A stretch of DNA of 64,000 nt from Pseudoalteromonas rubra (GCF_005887115.1 NZ_PNCJ01000019.1:62001-126000), one strand, 5' to 3'. Positions 18,764-31,173 are shown, numbered from the stretch's first letter. Notes: generated from the sequence alone by a model not told the origin. Numbers and translations: made by a program.

Positions 18764-19608
18764 TCTTTACTGCTTTTCGTTGCGAGTTTATCAATCATTA
18801 GAAGTTCAGGATCTAAGCGTTCATTAAACCAATTAAAACGCCAGTCCAAATGAGGTCCGGTTACCCTTCCGGTTGCACCTATATCGGCAATATGGTCGCC
18901 AAGTTCTACCAACTGCCCTTCTTCTACATGTAACTTGTTCAGATGAATATAGGTAGAGGTAATACCATATCCGTGGTCCAGGATCAGGGTACCGCCACTG
19001 TAATAGAGATCTGGATTAGCAAAAACAACTTTGCCTGATACAGGGGCCAATACCGGTGTGCCAGTTTTATTGGCAATGTCCAATCCAAAATGGGGTCTTC
19101 TTGGCTTACCGTTAAAATAGCGCTGGCTACCGTAAACACCCGATATTCTGCCCTTTGCAGGTCGATACACAGGGTCATCAAAATACGGTAGTGTACTGAG
19201 TTTACTTCTGGCGGCGCTGACCTGCGCACCTTCTTTGCGGATCCGTGTCAGGACCTCTTTTGGTGGCGACACGTACTTTTTCTCTACGCCTGTGATACGG
19301 TCAATATCGTACTCTCGGGACGTGATCAGTAATGACTTAGTGTGTGTTTTACCATTTTTATCAACCCAACTTAAAGTGTGCTCCACGTCTGCGTCCCGGC
19401 CAAACCCAAATACGAATTTTCCCTCAGGAGAGATAGCCAGCTCTTTGTCATTAAGCCGCGCTGACTGCACACCTGCCAACTTGCCAATCACCATGCCACC
19501 CTGGGTGAGTGATCCTTTAAGCTCAATGGCATGAGCAGATCCCATACCAAGGCATAAACCGGCCAAAAACATGGCCGTTTTCTTTGCTTTACTTAGCCAA
19601 TCAGGCAT
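18760..19608 (-). CDS. M23 family (LytM) metallopeptidase
   Basis: A secreted 282-residue protein acting on peptidoglycan. The ATG at 19608 is chosen because AAGGAG lies nine bases upstream and a signal peptide follows (KKTAMFLAGLCLGMGSAHA). The N-terminal 140 residues form a beta-rich domain, and the C-terminal LytM domain shows the zinc ligands in HFGLDIA (HxxxD) and GPHLDW (HxD), plus STYIHL. All ligands are present, so it is likely an active endopeptidase rather than an EnvC/NlpD-type activator. It overlaps the PTPS gene by eight bases. Confidence 0.9.
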   Translation of the reverse strand: MPDWLSKAKKTAMFLAGLCLGMGSAHAIELKGSLTQGGMVIGKLAGVQSARLNDKELAISPEGKFVFGFGRDADVEHTLSWVDKNGKTHTKSLLITSREYDIDRITGVEKKYVSPPKEVLTRIRKEGAQVSAARSKLSTLPYFDDPVYRPAKGRISGVYGSQRYFNGKPRRPHFGLDIANKTGTPVLAPVSGKVVFANPDLYYSGGTLILDHGYGITSTYIHLNKLHVEEGQLVELGDHIADIGATGRVTGPHLDWRFNWFNERLDPELLMIDKLATKSSKE

Positions 19609-20455
19609 AAGCGATTGCTCCTTTTCCAACGCCTTCAAACGCCTTCACCTTCACTTTTCGCTCTGGATACTGTGCTTTGATCTCAGCGGCGAGATACTCT
19701 GCAATACACTCAACGGTACTATCACAGGGGATCAAGTCACACCGTGCTTTACTGATAGCCAATTCGAAGTAGCCCTGAGAAGCCGTATAAGCAAAGGCAT
19801 AATCGCCGGCTTTTGCTTTGATATGTTGCAGTGCACCTGTTTCGATCAGATCCTCTTCACTGCCCAGGTAGATATCCTGCCAGCGCTCCGCCCATTCTTT
19901 TTGCAAGCGAGGCATACTGATATCATCAAGATAAATGCCAATGTCAGAGCGGTGACCGTGAATAATACGCTGGCAATTTCCGTCATGTTTCTTCAAGCCA
20001 TGACTGTAATGATAGTAAAAACTGCGGCTAGGCTCCGGGCGAAGCTCAATCTCGACGTCCTTCACATTTTCAGGCATGTTAGGCAAGATTTGTTGCTTCA
20101 AAAATGCAATCACATTCTCTTCGTTGATAACGTCACCTTCGACGATACAAACCGCCTCTTCAGGCGCACTCATTGCGAGGTGATGACCACCAAACTCGCC
20201 ATCAAAGCTTACCCTGCCATCTTGCTCCGAAAAGTTGCATTGCAGCTGACTTGGTATAGCCAGTTTATGATCTATTGTGTCATCGATAATGGCTTTGATC
20301 TGTTTCTTTACTTTGGCAAAGTCCAGCACCATAGATTCTTCATTCAACTGGCCATGAAGTGTCATATCAACAATCCAGCTCTCACCAACAGCGCCACGTT
20401 TACCACACAAGTAAGAAAAATCAATTACCGTCAAGGCATCTACAAAAAGGATCAT
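19601..20455 (-). CDS. Two-domain 6-pyruvoyl/6-carboxytetrahydropterin synthase-like protein
   Basis: At 284 residues it is about twice the usual QueD length and looks like two PTPS-fold halves. The first half has LHGQLNEESMVLDFAKVKKQIKAIIDDTIDH, the PTPS substrate/zinc block, and the second half has RIIHGHRSDIGIYLDD with the HGH zinc motif. The usual role of QueD is in queuosine precursor synthesis. With zinc ligands divided between halves, the active-site arrangement differs from single-domain QueD. It heads a three-gene operon with an M23 peptidase and a thioesterase. Confidence 0.75.
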   Translation of the reverse strand: MILFVDALTVIDFSYLCGKRGAVGESWIVDMTLHGQLNEESMVLDFAKVKKQIKAIIDDTIDHKLAIPSQLQCNFSEQDGRVSFDGEFGGHHLAMSAPEEAVCIVEGDVINEENVIAFLKQQILPNMPENVKDVEIELRPEPSRSFYYHYSHGLKKHDGNCQRIIHGHRSDIGIYLDDISMPRLQKEWAERWQDIYLGSEEDLIETGALQHIKAKAGDYAFAYTASQGYFELAISKARCDLIPCDSTVECIAEYLAAEIKAQYPERKVKVKAFEGVGKGAIAYA

Positions 20456-20795
20456 AAACTTCCGTTACTATTAAAAACGACTGGGGCAATTATAGTGATT
20501 TTTAAAGTAAAAATCGCCTTGAAAGGTCGATAAATAGAGAATTTATCGACGCTGATAGATACTTTGAATAATTTTCATTCGCTCTGGCGCATCCGACAGC
20601 TGTAGTTATCATGTTTCCTCAGAATGGTACTTCATTAAAAGCCCCTGAGAAGCACTCAAATATGACTAGACTGCATGTAAAGGTGTACTAATTCGTTAAG
20701 ACGCTCACAAAACAGGCAATTTTTAACTGTTCAGAGTTGTTTGGCGTACAAGTGTAAGCTAAAGTAGCGGCAATTTAAGACTAAGATTGAAGATT
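20456..20795. other. Divergent intergenic region between the PTPS gene and fabA
   Basis: About 340 bases without a gene. The fabA-proximal part carries a recognisable promoter with an embedded FabR-like palindrome, listed separately. The rest shows no clear structure. Confidence 0.6.
20737..20765 (+). promoter_or_regulatory. Predicted fabA promoter with FabR-like operator
   Basis: A -35 TTGTTT (20737-20742) and -10 TAAAGT (20760-20765) are separated by 17 bases. The spacer contains the imperfect palindrome GCGTACAAGTGTAAGC (20744-20759, six of eight pairs), which resembles the gammaproteobacterial FabR operator. A repressor bound there would block RNA polymerase. The assignment rests on recall of the motif. 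Confidence 0.5.
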
Positions 20796-21311
20796 ATGGA
20801 ACCAAAAAATAGCTATACAAAAGAAGAACTGATCCTCTGCGCTGAAGGCAAAATGTTTGGCGAGAACAACTGTCGTCTGCCAATCGATAACATGCTCATG
20901 ATGGATCGTATCATCGAGATTAATGAAGATGGTGGTGAATTCGGTAAAGGTCAAATCGTTGCTGAGCTAGATATTAACCCTGATCTGTGGTTTTTCGACT
21001 GTCACTTCCGTGGCGACCCGGTCATGCCAGGCTGTCTGGGTCTGGATGCAATGTGGCAAATAGTCGGTTTCTTCCTGGGTTGGTCAGGCGGTCCGGGTCT
21101 TGGTCGAGCACTGGGTGTGGGTGAAGTTAAATTCACAGGTCAGATCCTGCCAACCGCTAAGAAAGTAACTTACCGTGTAGACATGAAACGTGTTATTAAG
21201 CGTAAGCTGTTCATGGGTCTTGCAGACGGCACAGTAGAGGTTGACGGCCGGGTTATTTACGAAGCAAAAGACTTGAAAGTTGGCTTGTTCCAGGACACTA
21301 GCGCATTCTAA
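20796..21311 (+). CDS. fabA: 3-hydroxydecanoyl-ACP dehydratase/isomerase FabA
   Basis: Dehydrates 3-hydroxyacyl-ACP and isomerises trans-2- to cis-3-decenoyl-ACP, the branch point to unsaturated fatty acids. The 171-residue protein has the active-site His70 (FFDCHFRGD) and Asp84 (GLDAMW) at the same numbers as in E. coli. The ATG at 20796 is preferred over a TTG nine bases earlier. It is monocistronic, with its own promoter and terminator. Confidence 0.96.
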   Translation: MEPKNSYTKEELILCAEGKMFGENNCRLPIDNMLMMDRIIEINEDGGEFGKGQIVAELDINPDLWFFDCHFRGDPVMPGCLGLDAMWQIVGFFLGWSGGPGLGRALGVGEVKFTGQILPTAKKVTYRVDMKRVIKRKLFMGLADGTVEVDGRVIYEAKDLKVGLFQDTSAF

Positions 21312-21332
21312 TGTTCAGGCGTCTATAAAAAC

Positions 21333-21355
21333 AAAGCCCCTTCAAAGGGGCTTTT
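21333..21355 (+). terminator. Rho-independent terminator of fabA
   Basis: AAAGCCCC at 21333-21340 pairs with GGGGCTTT at 21347-21354 over a six-base loop. The T-run is short. Confidence 0.8.
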
Positions 21356-21388
21356 GACATTGCTTAGTCATTAGATATTTATAGGAAT

Positions 21389-21559
21389 TTAGGTTTTGTA
21401 CATGTTGCGGTTATCTATGGCCTCTCGCCATCCCCCCAACCATTCTGATCTGTGCTCTACTTGCTGATATGGACATAACTCTTTGGACCGGCCCGCTAAA
21501 CCTGCTTTGAATCCCTGGGCATGTGCTCTTTCTAAACGGTCTCTTTTCTGTCTCTTCAT
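21389..21559 (-). CDS. rmf: Ribosome modulation factor
   Basis: A 56-residue basic protein that dimerises 70S ribosomes into inactive 100S particles in stationary phase. The sequence MKRQKRDRLERAHAQG, GRSKELCPYQ and RSEWLGGWREA matches E. coli RMF nearly residue by residue. The ATG at 21559 is chosen because it begins that match; a ribosome site (GAGGAA) precedes it. It is convergent with fabA. Expression in E. coli responds to growth rate and ppGpp; the AT-rich upstream region here would hold the promoter. Confidence 0.93.
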   Translation of the reverse strand: MKRQKRDRLERAHAQGFKAGLAGRSKELCPYQQVEHRSEWLGGWREAIDNRNMYKT

Positions 21560-22028
21560 AGGTAAATTCCTCACCTTCATATTTTTCAAGTTGCTTTCGT
21601 CGTTACGACATCCACATTTAATAAATAGTTAATAAATTCGTAAATATCAATCCGTACGAAACACGACAATGTCCTCTGTACAATTTGATTCAGTGCTTCG
21701 CCGCAGGCTGCCTGGCAGCCGATAGCTCGAATTTCACTTAACTACCAACATTTTTACTATTGCATATGGTTAAACAACGGCCGACTGCGAATGCACTTTT
21801 TTGCCAGACACACGTCGACTAATTCAGGATTGGCCAAACCTTCAAAAACAATAAATCATATATCGTTTTGACATGCAACATCCTGGCGGTGAGTGAGAAT
21901 AATCAAAATGAAAGAAAAGAGATAACAATACAGAAATTCCAATTATTTTGTATTTTTTATTCAATTAATTATTTTTTGCAGCTTATTTATTAGCATTTGA
22001 CCGTAAAAAAACATTCATTAATTTGTAA
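21560..22028. other. AT-rich intergenic region between rmf and serS
   Basis: About 470 bases without a gene, notably AT-rich in the half near serS (21900-22030). It contains a short GC hairpin (GGCTGC, GCAGCC) around 21706-21721. It should hold the rmf promoter. I see no small gene or RNA that I can support. Confidence 0.5.
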
Positions 22029-22055
22029 TAAAAAAGGCCGCAGGAATGCGGCCTT
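22029..22055 (-). terminator. Rho-independent terminator of the serS operon
   Basis: Read on the minus strand, an 8-bp stem (AAGGCCGC and its complement, 22034-22041 and 22048-22055) is followed by a run of U. Confidence 0.88.
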
Positions 22056-22075
22056 AGATCAATGCTTTAAGCGTG

Positions 22076-23762
<1,687 letters not shown>

Positions 23763-23763
<1 letters not shown>

Positions 23764-25115
23764 CAGCGCTCATCTTGGTCTTGATAGCGTTTTTGCGCAC
23801 TTTGTTCATTCAATGAGCGCAGGTAACGAAGTTTTTCTGAGATTTGCTTTTCAAGACCTCTATCACTGGGCTCATAGTAACGGCGCTGCTGAATATCCTC
23901 AGGGAAATAACACTCTCCGGCGGCAAACGCCCCTGGTTCATTATGCGCATAGCGATATTCTTCACCAAAGCCCAGCTCTTTCATCAGTTTAGTGGGCGCA
24001 TTGCGCAGATGTTCCGGCACCGGAAAATCGGGATCACTGGCGGCATCCTGTTTAGCCTGATTAAATGCCCTATAAACTGCGTTACTTTTGGCTGCACTGG
24101 CCAGGTAAACGGTCGCCTGTGCGATGGCTCGCTCGCCTTCACTGGGCCCCACTCTGTGATAAATATCCCAGGCATTGAGCGCCACCTGCATGGCACGAGG
24201 ATCGGCATTGCCTATATCTTCTGTCGCTATCGCCAATAAGCGTCTGGCTACGTACAGAGGATCACCGCCACCCGCGAGAATGCGGCAATACCAGTATAAC
24301 GCTGCATCCGGATCACTCCCGCGCACAGACTTATGAAACGCCGAGATCAAGTCATAGTAGATGTCGCCACCCTTATCATATTTGGCAAGATGTGACGGCA
24401 ACACTTGTTTTAACACAGCTTCATTAATAACAATTTGCCCTTCCCCATTGGCACCAAGATCAGTGGCCTGTTCCAGCAGGTTTAGTGCTTTTCTGGCGTC
24501 TCCGTCCGCTGCATGAGACAAGGCATCCACAACGGCATCATCCAGCGTGATTTGCTGACGGCTGAGCTCTTTATCATGAGCCAGTGCCTGGCGTAACACC
24601 AGACCAAGCTCATCCAGGCTCAGTGGTTTAAGGGTATACACTCTGGCACGGGATAAAATCGCGTTATTCAGTGCAAATGATGGATTCTCTGTGGTCGCAC
24701 CGATAAAGATAAAGGTGCCATCTTCGATGTGAGGCAAAAATGCATCTTGTTGCGACTTATTAAAACGATGCACTTCGTCTACAAAGAGTATCGTGCGCAT
24801 CCCCCCCTGGGCCAGTCGGTTTTTTGCTTCAAGGACTTGCTCACGTATTTCTTTGACACCGGCAGTCACCGCAGACAACTTACATAGCTGTGCATTGGCG
24901 TGGTGAGCAATGATTTCAGCGAGCGTGGTTTTGCCCACGCCAGGCGGCCCCCATAAAATCAGGCTATGACACCGCCCCTGAGAAATGGCCCGGCGCAGCG
25001 GGCTGTCAGACGCCAGAATGTGGCTTTGACCGATGTAACCATTCAGCTCGGTTGGACGCATCCGCGCCGCCAAAGGTCGCACATCTGGCGCAAAATCAAA
25101 CCCCAGATTAGTCAC
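23763..25115 (-). CDS. rarA: Replication-associated recombination ATPase RarA (MgsA)
   Basis: An AAA+ ATPase of the clamp-loader type, 450 residues, acting at stalled replication forks. Walker A GPPGVGKT is at residues 56-63 and Walker B is [21 protein letters not shown]. It then has the sensor region ATTENPSF and a C-terminal tetramerisation domain ([26 protein letters not shown]). It overlaps the lolA end by eight bases. Confidence 0.95.
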
Positions 25116-25764
25116 TTTGTGTCTGGTCGTCGACGACCACTCCTTCTGGGATCACAAACTTAAACTGCGCTGTATCGATTGGTACATTAACCTGCGAGTC
25201 GCTAAACTTAAAGCTGGAGATCTGGCCCGATGAGTCTGTTACGTTTAGCTGACCAATCTTCAGACTGTTGTCTGCAAACAAAACATCCAGACGCTCCACC
25301 TGAGCGCCCGACTGAACAGGCTCTATCCTATAGCCTCCGGCAATCTCAGCAACTTGGTACTTTTGCCATTGTTTTGGGTCCTGGGTCGTTAACAAGACAA
25401 AAGGCGTGGTATCAATCAGGCCAAGCGTATTGAGTATAGTTGCCTGCTCTGCAAAGCTATCGAAGTAGACCGTTCTTAAACCATCCGAGACCAGCAGCGT
25501 CTCATCAGGTTCATCCTGCTGCCAACGTATTTTTGCTGGATATTGCAAGGCGATTATACCTTTACCGGACTGGATCAGGTGACCATCCTGATCGATAACG
25601 CTTTGCTCAAACTGAGCCCGAAAGCTATGCAGCCCCTTTAGTTTGTCTTTTAATGACTGAGTAGCCGCACTGACGAGCTGGTTGCTTTTTATTTGTTCCG
25701 CCGCAGAAGCAGCAGGTGTAGCCCCGATAATACACAGGGCCAGAATAAGTGGTTGTAACTTCAT
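25108..25764 (-). CDS. lolA: Outer-membrane lipoprotein carrier protein LolA
   Basis: A periplasmic chaperone of 218 residues that carries lipoproteins from LolCDE to LolB. It has a signal peptide (to about residue 21, PAASAA), the motif [12 protein letters not shown], then [27 protein letters not shown] and VDTAQF-like C-terminal strands. Its start shares one base with the ftsK stop (TAATG). Gene order ftsK-lolA-rarA is conserved in many gammaproteobacteria. Confidence 0.95.
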   Translation of the reverse strand: MKLQPLILALCIIGATPAASAAEQIKSNQLVSAATQSLKDKLKGLHSFRAQFEQSVIDQDGHLIQSGKGIIALQYPAKIRWQQDEPDETLLVSDGLRTVYFDSFAEQATILNTLGLIDTTPFVLLTTQDPKQWQKYQVAEIAGGYRIEPVQSGAQVERLDVLFADNSLKIGQLNVTDSSGQISSFKFSDSQVNVPIDTAQFKFVIPEGVVVDDQTQSD

Positions 25765-28400
25765 TAATTCGCTCCACCTTTGGGTACCAGAACTTCTCTG
25801 GCACCATTGTGTCCTGGCGCACTAACGACGCCGGACATTTCCATTTGTTCGACCAGACGAGCCGCGCGATTGTAGCCCACGCGTAACTTACGCTGAACAC
25901 TTGAGACTGATACCTTGCCAGTTTCAATCACAAATCCCACCGCTTCATCATAGAGCGGATCCGATTCTTCATCTTCACCTTCGCTTGTCTCGCCTGGCAG
26001 TAAAATATCTTCTGTTGCCTCACCACACAAGATATCGTCGATATAGTTCGGTTTACCACGTGCTTTCCAGTCGCTCACAACCGCATGCACTTCATGGTCG
26101 TCTACAAACGCGCCATGTACGCGGATTGGTACACTGGTACCAGGTGGCAGATACAACATATCACCCATACCCAGCAGGTTTTCGGCGCCTTGCTGATCCA
26201 AAATTGTACGTGAGTCTATTTTACTCGATACCTGGAATGCCATCCGCGTTGGGATATTGGCTTTGATTAACCCCGTGATCACATCGACAGAAGGTCGCTG
26301 GGTTGCCAGTACCAGATGAATACCCGCTGCACGCGCCTTTTGAGCGATCCGGGCTATTAACTCTTCCACCTTTTTGCCCACAATCATCATCATGTCAGCA
26401 AATTCGTCAATCACCACCACAATACTTGGCAGCTTATCGAGTTCCTGGGGCTCATCCGCCATGCCATCGGTATCTTTAAACAGCGGATCCATAATGGGGT
26501 GTCCGGCTTCTCTGGCATCCAATATTTTTTGGTTATAGCCTTTGAGATTACGCACGCCCAGTGCCGACATCAGCTTATAACGACGTTCCATTTCACCCAC
26601 ACACCAGCGCAACGCATTGGCAGCTTCTTTCATGTCGGTCACCACCTCGCACAACAAGTGTGGAATACCTTCATACACCGACAGCTCAAGCATTTTCGGG
26701 TCAATCATGATCATCCGCACATCTTCTGGCGGCGACTTGTATAGCAAGCTTAATATCATGACATTAACGCCCACTGACTTACCTGAACCGGTTGTACCTG
26801 CCACCAGCAGGTGCGGCATTTTGGCCAAGTCGGCCACCACAGGCTGACCTGCAATGTCTTTACCCAATACCATGGTCAGTGGCGAGGCATTTTGTTCAAA
26901 TTTAGGTGCGTTTATGACCTCTGAAAGACGCACGATTTCACGATTTTTATTTGGTAATTCCAGACCCACATAGGTCTTACCTGGTATCACTTCGACAACT
27001 CGAACGCTAACAGCTGATAGTGAACGCGCCAAATCTTTTGCCAGCCCGGTAATTTTCGCTACTTTTATTCCTGGCGCCAGGTCTAGCTCAAAACGAGTAA
27101 CAACAGGACCAGGATAAACCCCCATTACTTTTGCCTGGATATTAAAATCCAGTAATTTAGCCTCTACGAGACGAGATACCGCTTCGAGCTCCTCTTCGGA
27201 TATCGGATTCTTCGCCTTGTCAGGTCTATCCAACAAGTCAAGCGAGGGCAGCGGATCTTTCGGTGGCTCAGCTTCTAATAAAGCCTCAAACTGCTCTTTG
27301 GCGCTTGGTGGCGGTTGATAACCAGAAGCTGGTTTTTCCTTAGGCTTTAATGGTCTGGCCGGCGAAACGACCTTGGTCTCTGCGGGCGCAGGCGTGTCAT
27401 CAAGCGCATTGAGTGCAGCAACCGTATCAAATGCTTCGTCGTCAACTGCTGAAAAATTAATTTCCTGCTCAAGAATATCATCGAGTTCATCAAACACACT
27501 TGGTGCTACTGCGATATCGTCTCCAGAGCGTTTATCTGTTTCCGGCACCCTGTCTGGAACTGATTCTGTGACGGGCTCGGCTTTGGGGCCAAACAATCTG
27601 TCTTTGAGCTTCTTCGGTTTAGTTTCTTCTGATTCTGGTTGCTCTGCTTCGGTCGACATATCCAACTCATTTTCTGCAGATACATCAACATTGAGTCCAC
27701 TATCAGGCCCGGTTTCTCTATCCGTAGTGTTTATCAGGACAGGTTCAGGCCTCGGAGCCTCACTATCTACACTGATATTGTCTGGTGTAGGTGTTGTAAC
27801 AGACACGTGTTCTGCACGTTGTTTAATCTTTGCAAAACACCACTTACAAAATGCCACTACCTTTTCGCCAATGTAGTCAACGAACTCGACCCAGGAGACG
27901 CCCGTTAGTAAGGTTAAACCGGCAAAGAAAAAACACAACAATAAGATAGTGGTGCCGGTAAAGTTGAACGCAGGCATCATGGCACTGGCGACCACGTCCC
28001 CTACTACCCCACCAGAAGAAAAGTTGTAAATATCATCAAAGTTAATACTACTGATAGCGCTGGCAGAGGTGATAAACAAGGTACCGCCAATGAGCCTTAA
28101 CCCCAGCGTGGTATAATCGAGTTGCAATAATTTGTGTGGTTTTTTAAACAACAAGTAGCCGAATAACTGAATAAAAACCGGCACCAGAAAGGCCAGCCAA
28201 CCAAAACTGAGTAGCAGAATATCGGCAACCCAGGCGCCAGCTGCACCCGTGATGTTATTAACTTTGATAAATTCGCCCGTTTGCGTCCAGGCGGGATCGG
28301 CCGGATCAAAGCTGATGAGTGCGCACAGCGTAAAAATTGCCGCCGCCGTACTGATGATCAGGCCAGTCTCCAGCAGGCGCTGGATACCATTTAAGCGCAT
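25764..28400 (-). CDS. ftsK: DNA translocase FtsK
   Basis: A septum-located DNA pump of 878 residues that resolves chromosome dimers with XerCD. The N-terminal domain has about four membrane helices (residues 15-180). Next comes a Pro/Glu/Asp-rich linker (about 200-400), shorter than in E. coli. The motor domain has Walker A GTTGSGKS and [10 protein letters not shown]. The C-terminal gamma winged helix ([24 protein letters not shown]) reads KOPS sequences. It is the first gene of the five-gene minus-strand block. Confidence 0.96.
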   Translation of the reverse strand: MRLNGIQRLLETGLIISTAAAIFTLCALISFDPADPAWTQTGEFIKVNNITGAAGAWVADILLLSFGWLAFLVPVFIQLFGYLLFKKPHKLLQLDYTTLGLRLIGGTLFITSASAISSINFDDIYNFSSGGVVGDVVASAMMPAFNFTGTTILLLCFFFAGLTLLTGVSWVEFVDYIGEKVVAFCKWCFAKIKQRAEHVSVTTPTPDNISVDSEAPRPEPVLINTTDRETGPDSGLNVDVSAENELDMSTEAEQPESEETKPKKLKDRLFGPKAEPVTESVPDRVPETDKRSGDDIAVAPSVFDELDDILEQEINFSAVDDEAFDTVAALNALDDTPAPAETKVVSPARPLKPKEKPASGYQPPPSAKEQFEALLEAEPPKDPLPSLDLLDRPDKAKNPISEEELEAVSRLVEAKLLDFNIQAKVMGVYPGPVVTRFELDLAPGIKVAKITGLAKDLARSLSAVSVRVVEVIPGKTYVGLELPNKNREIVRLSEVINAPKFEQNASPLTMVLGKDIAGQPVVADLAKMPHLLVAGTTGSGKSVGVNVMILSLLYKSPPEDVRMIMIDPKMLELSVYEGIPHLLCEVVTDMKEAANALRWCVGEMERRYKLMSALGVRNLKGYNQKILDAREAGHPIMDPLFKDTDGMADEPQELDKLPSIVVVIDEFADMMMIVGKKVEELIARIAQKARAAGIHLVLATQRPSVDVITGLIKANIPTRMAFQVSSKIDSRTILDQQGAENLLGMGDMLYLPPGTSVPIRVHGAFVDDHEVHAVVSDWKARGKPNYIDDILCGEATEDILLPGETSEGEDEESDPLYDEAVGFVIETGKVSVSSVQRKLRVGYNRAARLVEQMEMSGVVSAPGHNGAREVLVPKGGAN

Positions 28401-28468
28401 TGTGTAATACCTAAATACTGTTTAGTTAATTCTAACATGACTTTTTGCACACCTTAGCAAGAATTTCC

Positions 28469-28948
28469 TTAGGGTGCACAAGGTTTTATCACTTCACCTT
28501 GCTCCCCTTTGACTTCTTCCATAACAACATAAGTGCGGCTTTCGCTAATACTAGGCAGTTTCAATAGTATCTCACCCAGAACACCTCGGTATTCAGACAT
28601 ATCTGTTACCCGGGTTTTTAATAGATAGTCGAAGTTACCGGATACCAGGTGGCATTCAATAATTTCGTCGTGTTGCTTTACCGCCTGATTAAACCGATCA
28701 AATACATCAGGCGAGTTTTTGTTGACCGTGACCTCAACAAACACCAGCAAACCCTGACCCAACTTTACCGGGTCCACAACCGCCTTATAACCTTTTATAT
28801 AGCCTTCACGCTCAAGCTTTTTGACCCGCTCCAGGCAAGGTGTTGCACTGAGCCCTATCCTTCTGGCCAATTCTACATTAGAAATTCGTCCGTCTTTTTG
28901 CAGTTCAACTAAAATCTTTCTATCGGTTCTATCTAACTGAGTATGCAT
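28469..28948 (-). CDS. lrp: Leucine-responsive regulatory protein Lrp
   Basis: An Lrp/AsnC regulator of 159 residues. It has an N-terminal helix-turn-helix (RTDRKILVELQKDGRISNVELARRIGLS) and a RAM ligand domain (GQGLLVFVEVTVN, ECHLVSGNFDYLLKTRV). It diverges from ald with 139 bases between them, an arrangement in which Lrp commonly controls alanine dehydrogenase. Regulation here is inferred from that arrangement; I could not define a convincing Lrp box by eye. Confidence 0.92.
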   Translation of the reverse strand: MHTQLDRTDRKILVELQKDGRISNVELARRIGLSATPCLERVKKLEREGYIKGYKAVVDPVKLGQGLLVFVEVTVNKNSPDVFDRFNQAVKQHDEIIECHLVSGNFDYLLKTRVTDMSEYRGVLGEILLKLPSISESRTYVVMEEVKGEQGEVIKPCAP

Positions 28949-29016
28949 GATCAGTTTTTTATCCTGAATATTTACTTAATACAGTGTTAATAACTACTGA
29001 GTATATCAAAAAAGGT

Positions 29017-29045
29017 AGGACATACTAGCAAACCATATCTATAAT
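29017..29045 (+). promoter_or_regulatory. Predicted ald promoter
   Basis: A consensus -10 TATAAT lies at 29040-29045 with AGGACA (four of six -35 matches) 17 bases upstream at 29017-29022. It is 43 bases before the ald start, in the lrp-ald divergent region. Confidence 0.5.
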
Positions 29046-29087
29046 GGTCGAAAATTTTTACCCCGTTCTTAATTGAGGCGAATTGTT

Positions 29088-30209
29088 ATGATTATTGGTG
29101 TACCTAAAGAAATAAAAAACCACGAGTACCGTGTTGGTATGGTTCCAGCAAGTGTTCGTGAACTGATTAATCACGGCCACCAGGTAATAGTAGAAACAAA
29201 TGCCGGTATCGGTATCGGTTTCACTGACGAAGACTACATTCAGGTAGGCGCTGAGATCCGTGATACGGCAGCGCAGGTATTTGAAGAAGCAGACATGATC
29301 GTGAAAGTGAAAGAGCCACAGGCTGTTGAGCGCGCGATGCTACGTGAAGATCAAATCCTGTTCACTTACCTGCACCTGGCACCTGATCTGCCTCAGACAG
29401 AAGACCTGGTTAAGAGCGGCGCAATCTGTATTGCATACGAAACAGTGACTGACGCACGTGGCGGTCTACCTCTGCTTGCACCTATGTCAGAAGTGGCTGG
29501 CCGTATGTCTATTCAGGCTGGTGCTCAGGCGCTTGAAAAATCTCGTGAAGGTCGTGGCATGTTGCTAGGCGGCGTACCAGGCGTAGAGCCTGCTAAAGTA
29601 GTTGTTATCGGTGGTGGTATGGTTGGCCGTAACGCTGCACAAATGGCAGTTGGTCTGGGTGCTGACGTTACTATCCTTGACCGTAACATCGACGTACTGC
29701 GCAGCCTGAACGCTCAGTTCGGCAGCCAGGCAAAAGTGATCTACTCAACTGCTGATGCGCTTGAGAAGCACGTACTGGAAGCTGACTTAGTTATCGGTGG
29801 TGTACTTATCCCGGGTGCTGCTGCACCTAAGCTGGTTACTGCGGATCACATCAAAGCAATGAAGCCAGGTGCTGCCATTGTTGACGTTGCTATCGACCAG
29901 GGTGGTTGTATTGCCACTTCTAAAGCAACTACACACGCAGAGCCTACTTACATTGTTGACGACGTAGTTCACTACTGTGTTGCTAACATGCCAGGTGCCG
30001 TACCTCGTACTTCTACATTCGCACTGAACAATGCAACTCTGCCTTACATCATCAAGCTTGCAAACTTGGGTTACAAAGAAGCCCTGCTTGCTGATCAGCA
30101 CTTCCTGAATGGTCTGAATGTCATGAAAGGTCAGATCACCTGTAAAGAAGTCGCTGAGGGTTTCAACATGGAGTATGTTGACGCACGTGCAGCGCTTGCT
30201 AACGTATAA
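29088..30209 (+). CDS. ald: Alanine dehydrogenase
   Basis: NAD-dependent conversion of L-alanine to pyruvate and ammonia; 373 residues. The N-terminal block [20 protein letters not shown], catalytic Lys75 (VKVKEP) and His96 (TYLHLAPD), and the Rossmann loop [13 protein letters not shown] with the ribose-binding Asp in ILDRN are all present. The ATG at 29088 has a GAGG ribosome site and is preferred to the TTG at 29073. Codon use is noticeably biased to frequent codons (GGT, CGT, CTG), suggesting high expression. Confidence 0.95.
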   Translation: MIIGVPKEIKNHEYRVGMVPASVRELINHGHQVIVETNAGIGIGFTDEDYIQVGAEIRDTAAQVFEEADMIVKVKEPQAVERAMLREDQILFTYLHLAPDLPQTEDLVKSGAICIAYETVTDARGGLPLLAPMSEVAGRMSIQAGAQALEKSREGRGMLLGGVPGVEPAKVVVIGGGMVGRNAAQMAVGLGADVTILDRNIDVLRSLNAQFGSQAKVIYSTADALEKHVLEADLVIGGVLIPGAAAPKLVTADHIKAMKPGAAIVDVAIDQGGCIATSKATTHAEPTYIVDDVVHYCVANMPGAVPRTSTFALNNATLPYIIKLANLGYKEALLADQHFLNGLNVMKGQITCKEVAEGFNMEYVDARAALANV

Positions 30210-30228
30210 TCGATACGCATAGCGTTTC

Positions 30229-30255
30229 AAAAGCCTCGCTCACGCGGGGCTTTTT
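30229..30255 (+). terminator. Rho-independent terminator of ald
   Basis: An 11-bp stem (30229-30239 with 30244-30254, one G-T pair) with a TCAC loop and T-run. Confidence 0.85.
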
Positions 30256-30345
30256 GCTTTTTACAGCACCCTGAAACAGAGAGTTGCCTGCACCACAGAT
30301 TATTGACTATCTTTTTATAATAGTCAGTCGTACAGGTAGTGTTGC

Positions 30346-31173
30346 ATGGCCATCTCCCTCACACAGCAAGAAAAACTTATTTTAAAAACGGTCAATATTC
30401 CTCCGCGCCCCCAGGCACTGTTGCAGTTTTCAGAAGAAGCGAAACTTCCCGAACCTAACATCACTAAGATTTCCGAGATTTTACAAAGCGATGTAGCGAT
30501 CAGTGCGGCCATTTTGCAAGTGGTCAATTCCGCTGCCTTTCGGCGCTCTCGCGAGATTGATTCCATCGAACAGGCCGTCATGATTCTGGGTTTAAAGCGT
30601 CTGATTCCCCTGGTTAAGGCCGTTGCTTTGAAGTCATCCGTTGACTTGCCACCAGCGCTCAGTGATTTCTGGGAAACCCAGTCTGAAATAGGACAGCATG
30701 CTTCATTGATCTGCAATCGCCTTAATCGCCCAGCACTGGCCAATCATGCCTATATGCTTGGATTGTTTCATGGTGTTGGCATTCCGATATTATGTCAGCA
30801 TTTTGATGACTATCAGAGTGTATTAGACAAAGCGCAAACCGATGGCTGGACCGAGGCAAGCCAGTTTGAATTCGCACAATATCATACCAGCCATGGCACC
30901 ATAGGCGCTTTACTGGCGCAGCAATGGCGTTTGCCAAAGATAGTCATTAATGTGATTTATTATCAACATGACGTTGACGGGATTCTCACTTCAGGGGAAC
31001 TAGATAGTCTTGGCAACGACTTGCTATCCATTTTAAAGATAGCCCGTCACAAAACGTATTTGTCTACTAATCCTGTAAGCGAACAAAACCCCGAGTGGCA
31101 AGTGATCAAAGATGATGTGATGGATTATTTGGAAATATCCGATGAAGAGCTGGATGAACTTTGGGGTGAATAG
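30346..31173 (+). CDS. HDOD domain protein
   Basis: A 275-residue signalling protein made of a single HDOD domain, with helices INIPPRPQALLQF-like at the N terminus, SDVAISAAILQVVNSAAF and SIEQAVMILGLKRL. HDOD domains are metal-less relatives of HD phosphohydrolases and lack their catalytic HD pair, so a binding or scaffold role is expected. Neighbours are a chemoreceptor and a PilZ-like protein, consistent with motility or second-messenger signalling. The first codon ATG follows a weak ribosome site. Confidence 0.88.
   Translation: MAISLTQQEKLILKTVNIPPRPQALLQFSEEAKLPEPNITKISEILQSDVAISAAILQVVNSAAFRRSREIDSIEQAVMILGLKRLIPLVKAVALKSSVDLPPALSDFWETQSEIGQHASLICNRLNRPALANHAYMLGLFHGVGIPILCQHFDDYQSVLDKAQTDGWTEASQFEFAQYHTSHGTIGALLAQQWRLPKIVINVIYYQHDVDGILTSGELDSLGNDLLSILKIARHKTYLSTNPVSEQNPEWQVIKDDVMDYLEISDEELDELWGE

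Noticed and set aside
19571-20533. A long 320-codon plus-strand frame
   Set aside because: It is antisense to the PTPS-like gene (19601-20455), which has the clear motifs; a shadow frame.
27373-27876. A Ser-rich 167-codon plus-strand frame
   Set aside because: Antisense to the acidic, low-complexity linker of ftsK; composition explains it.
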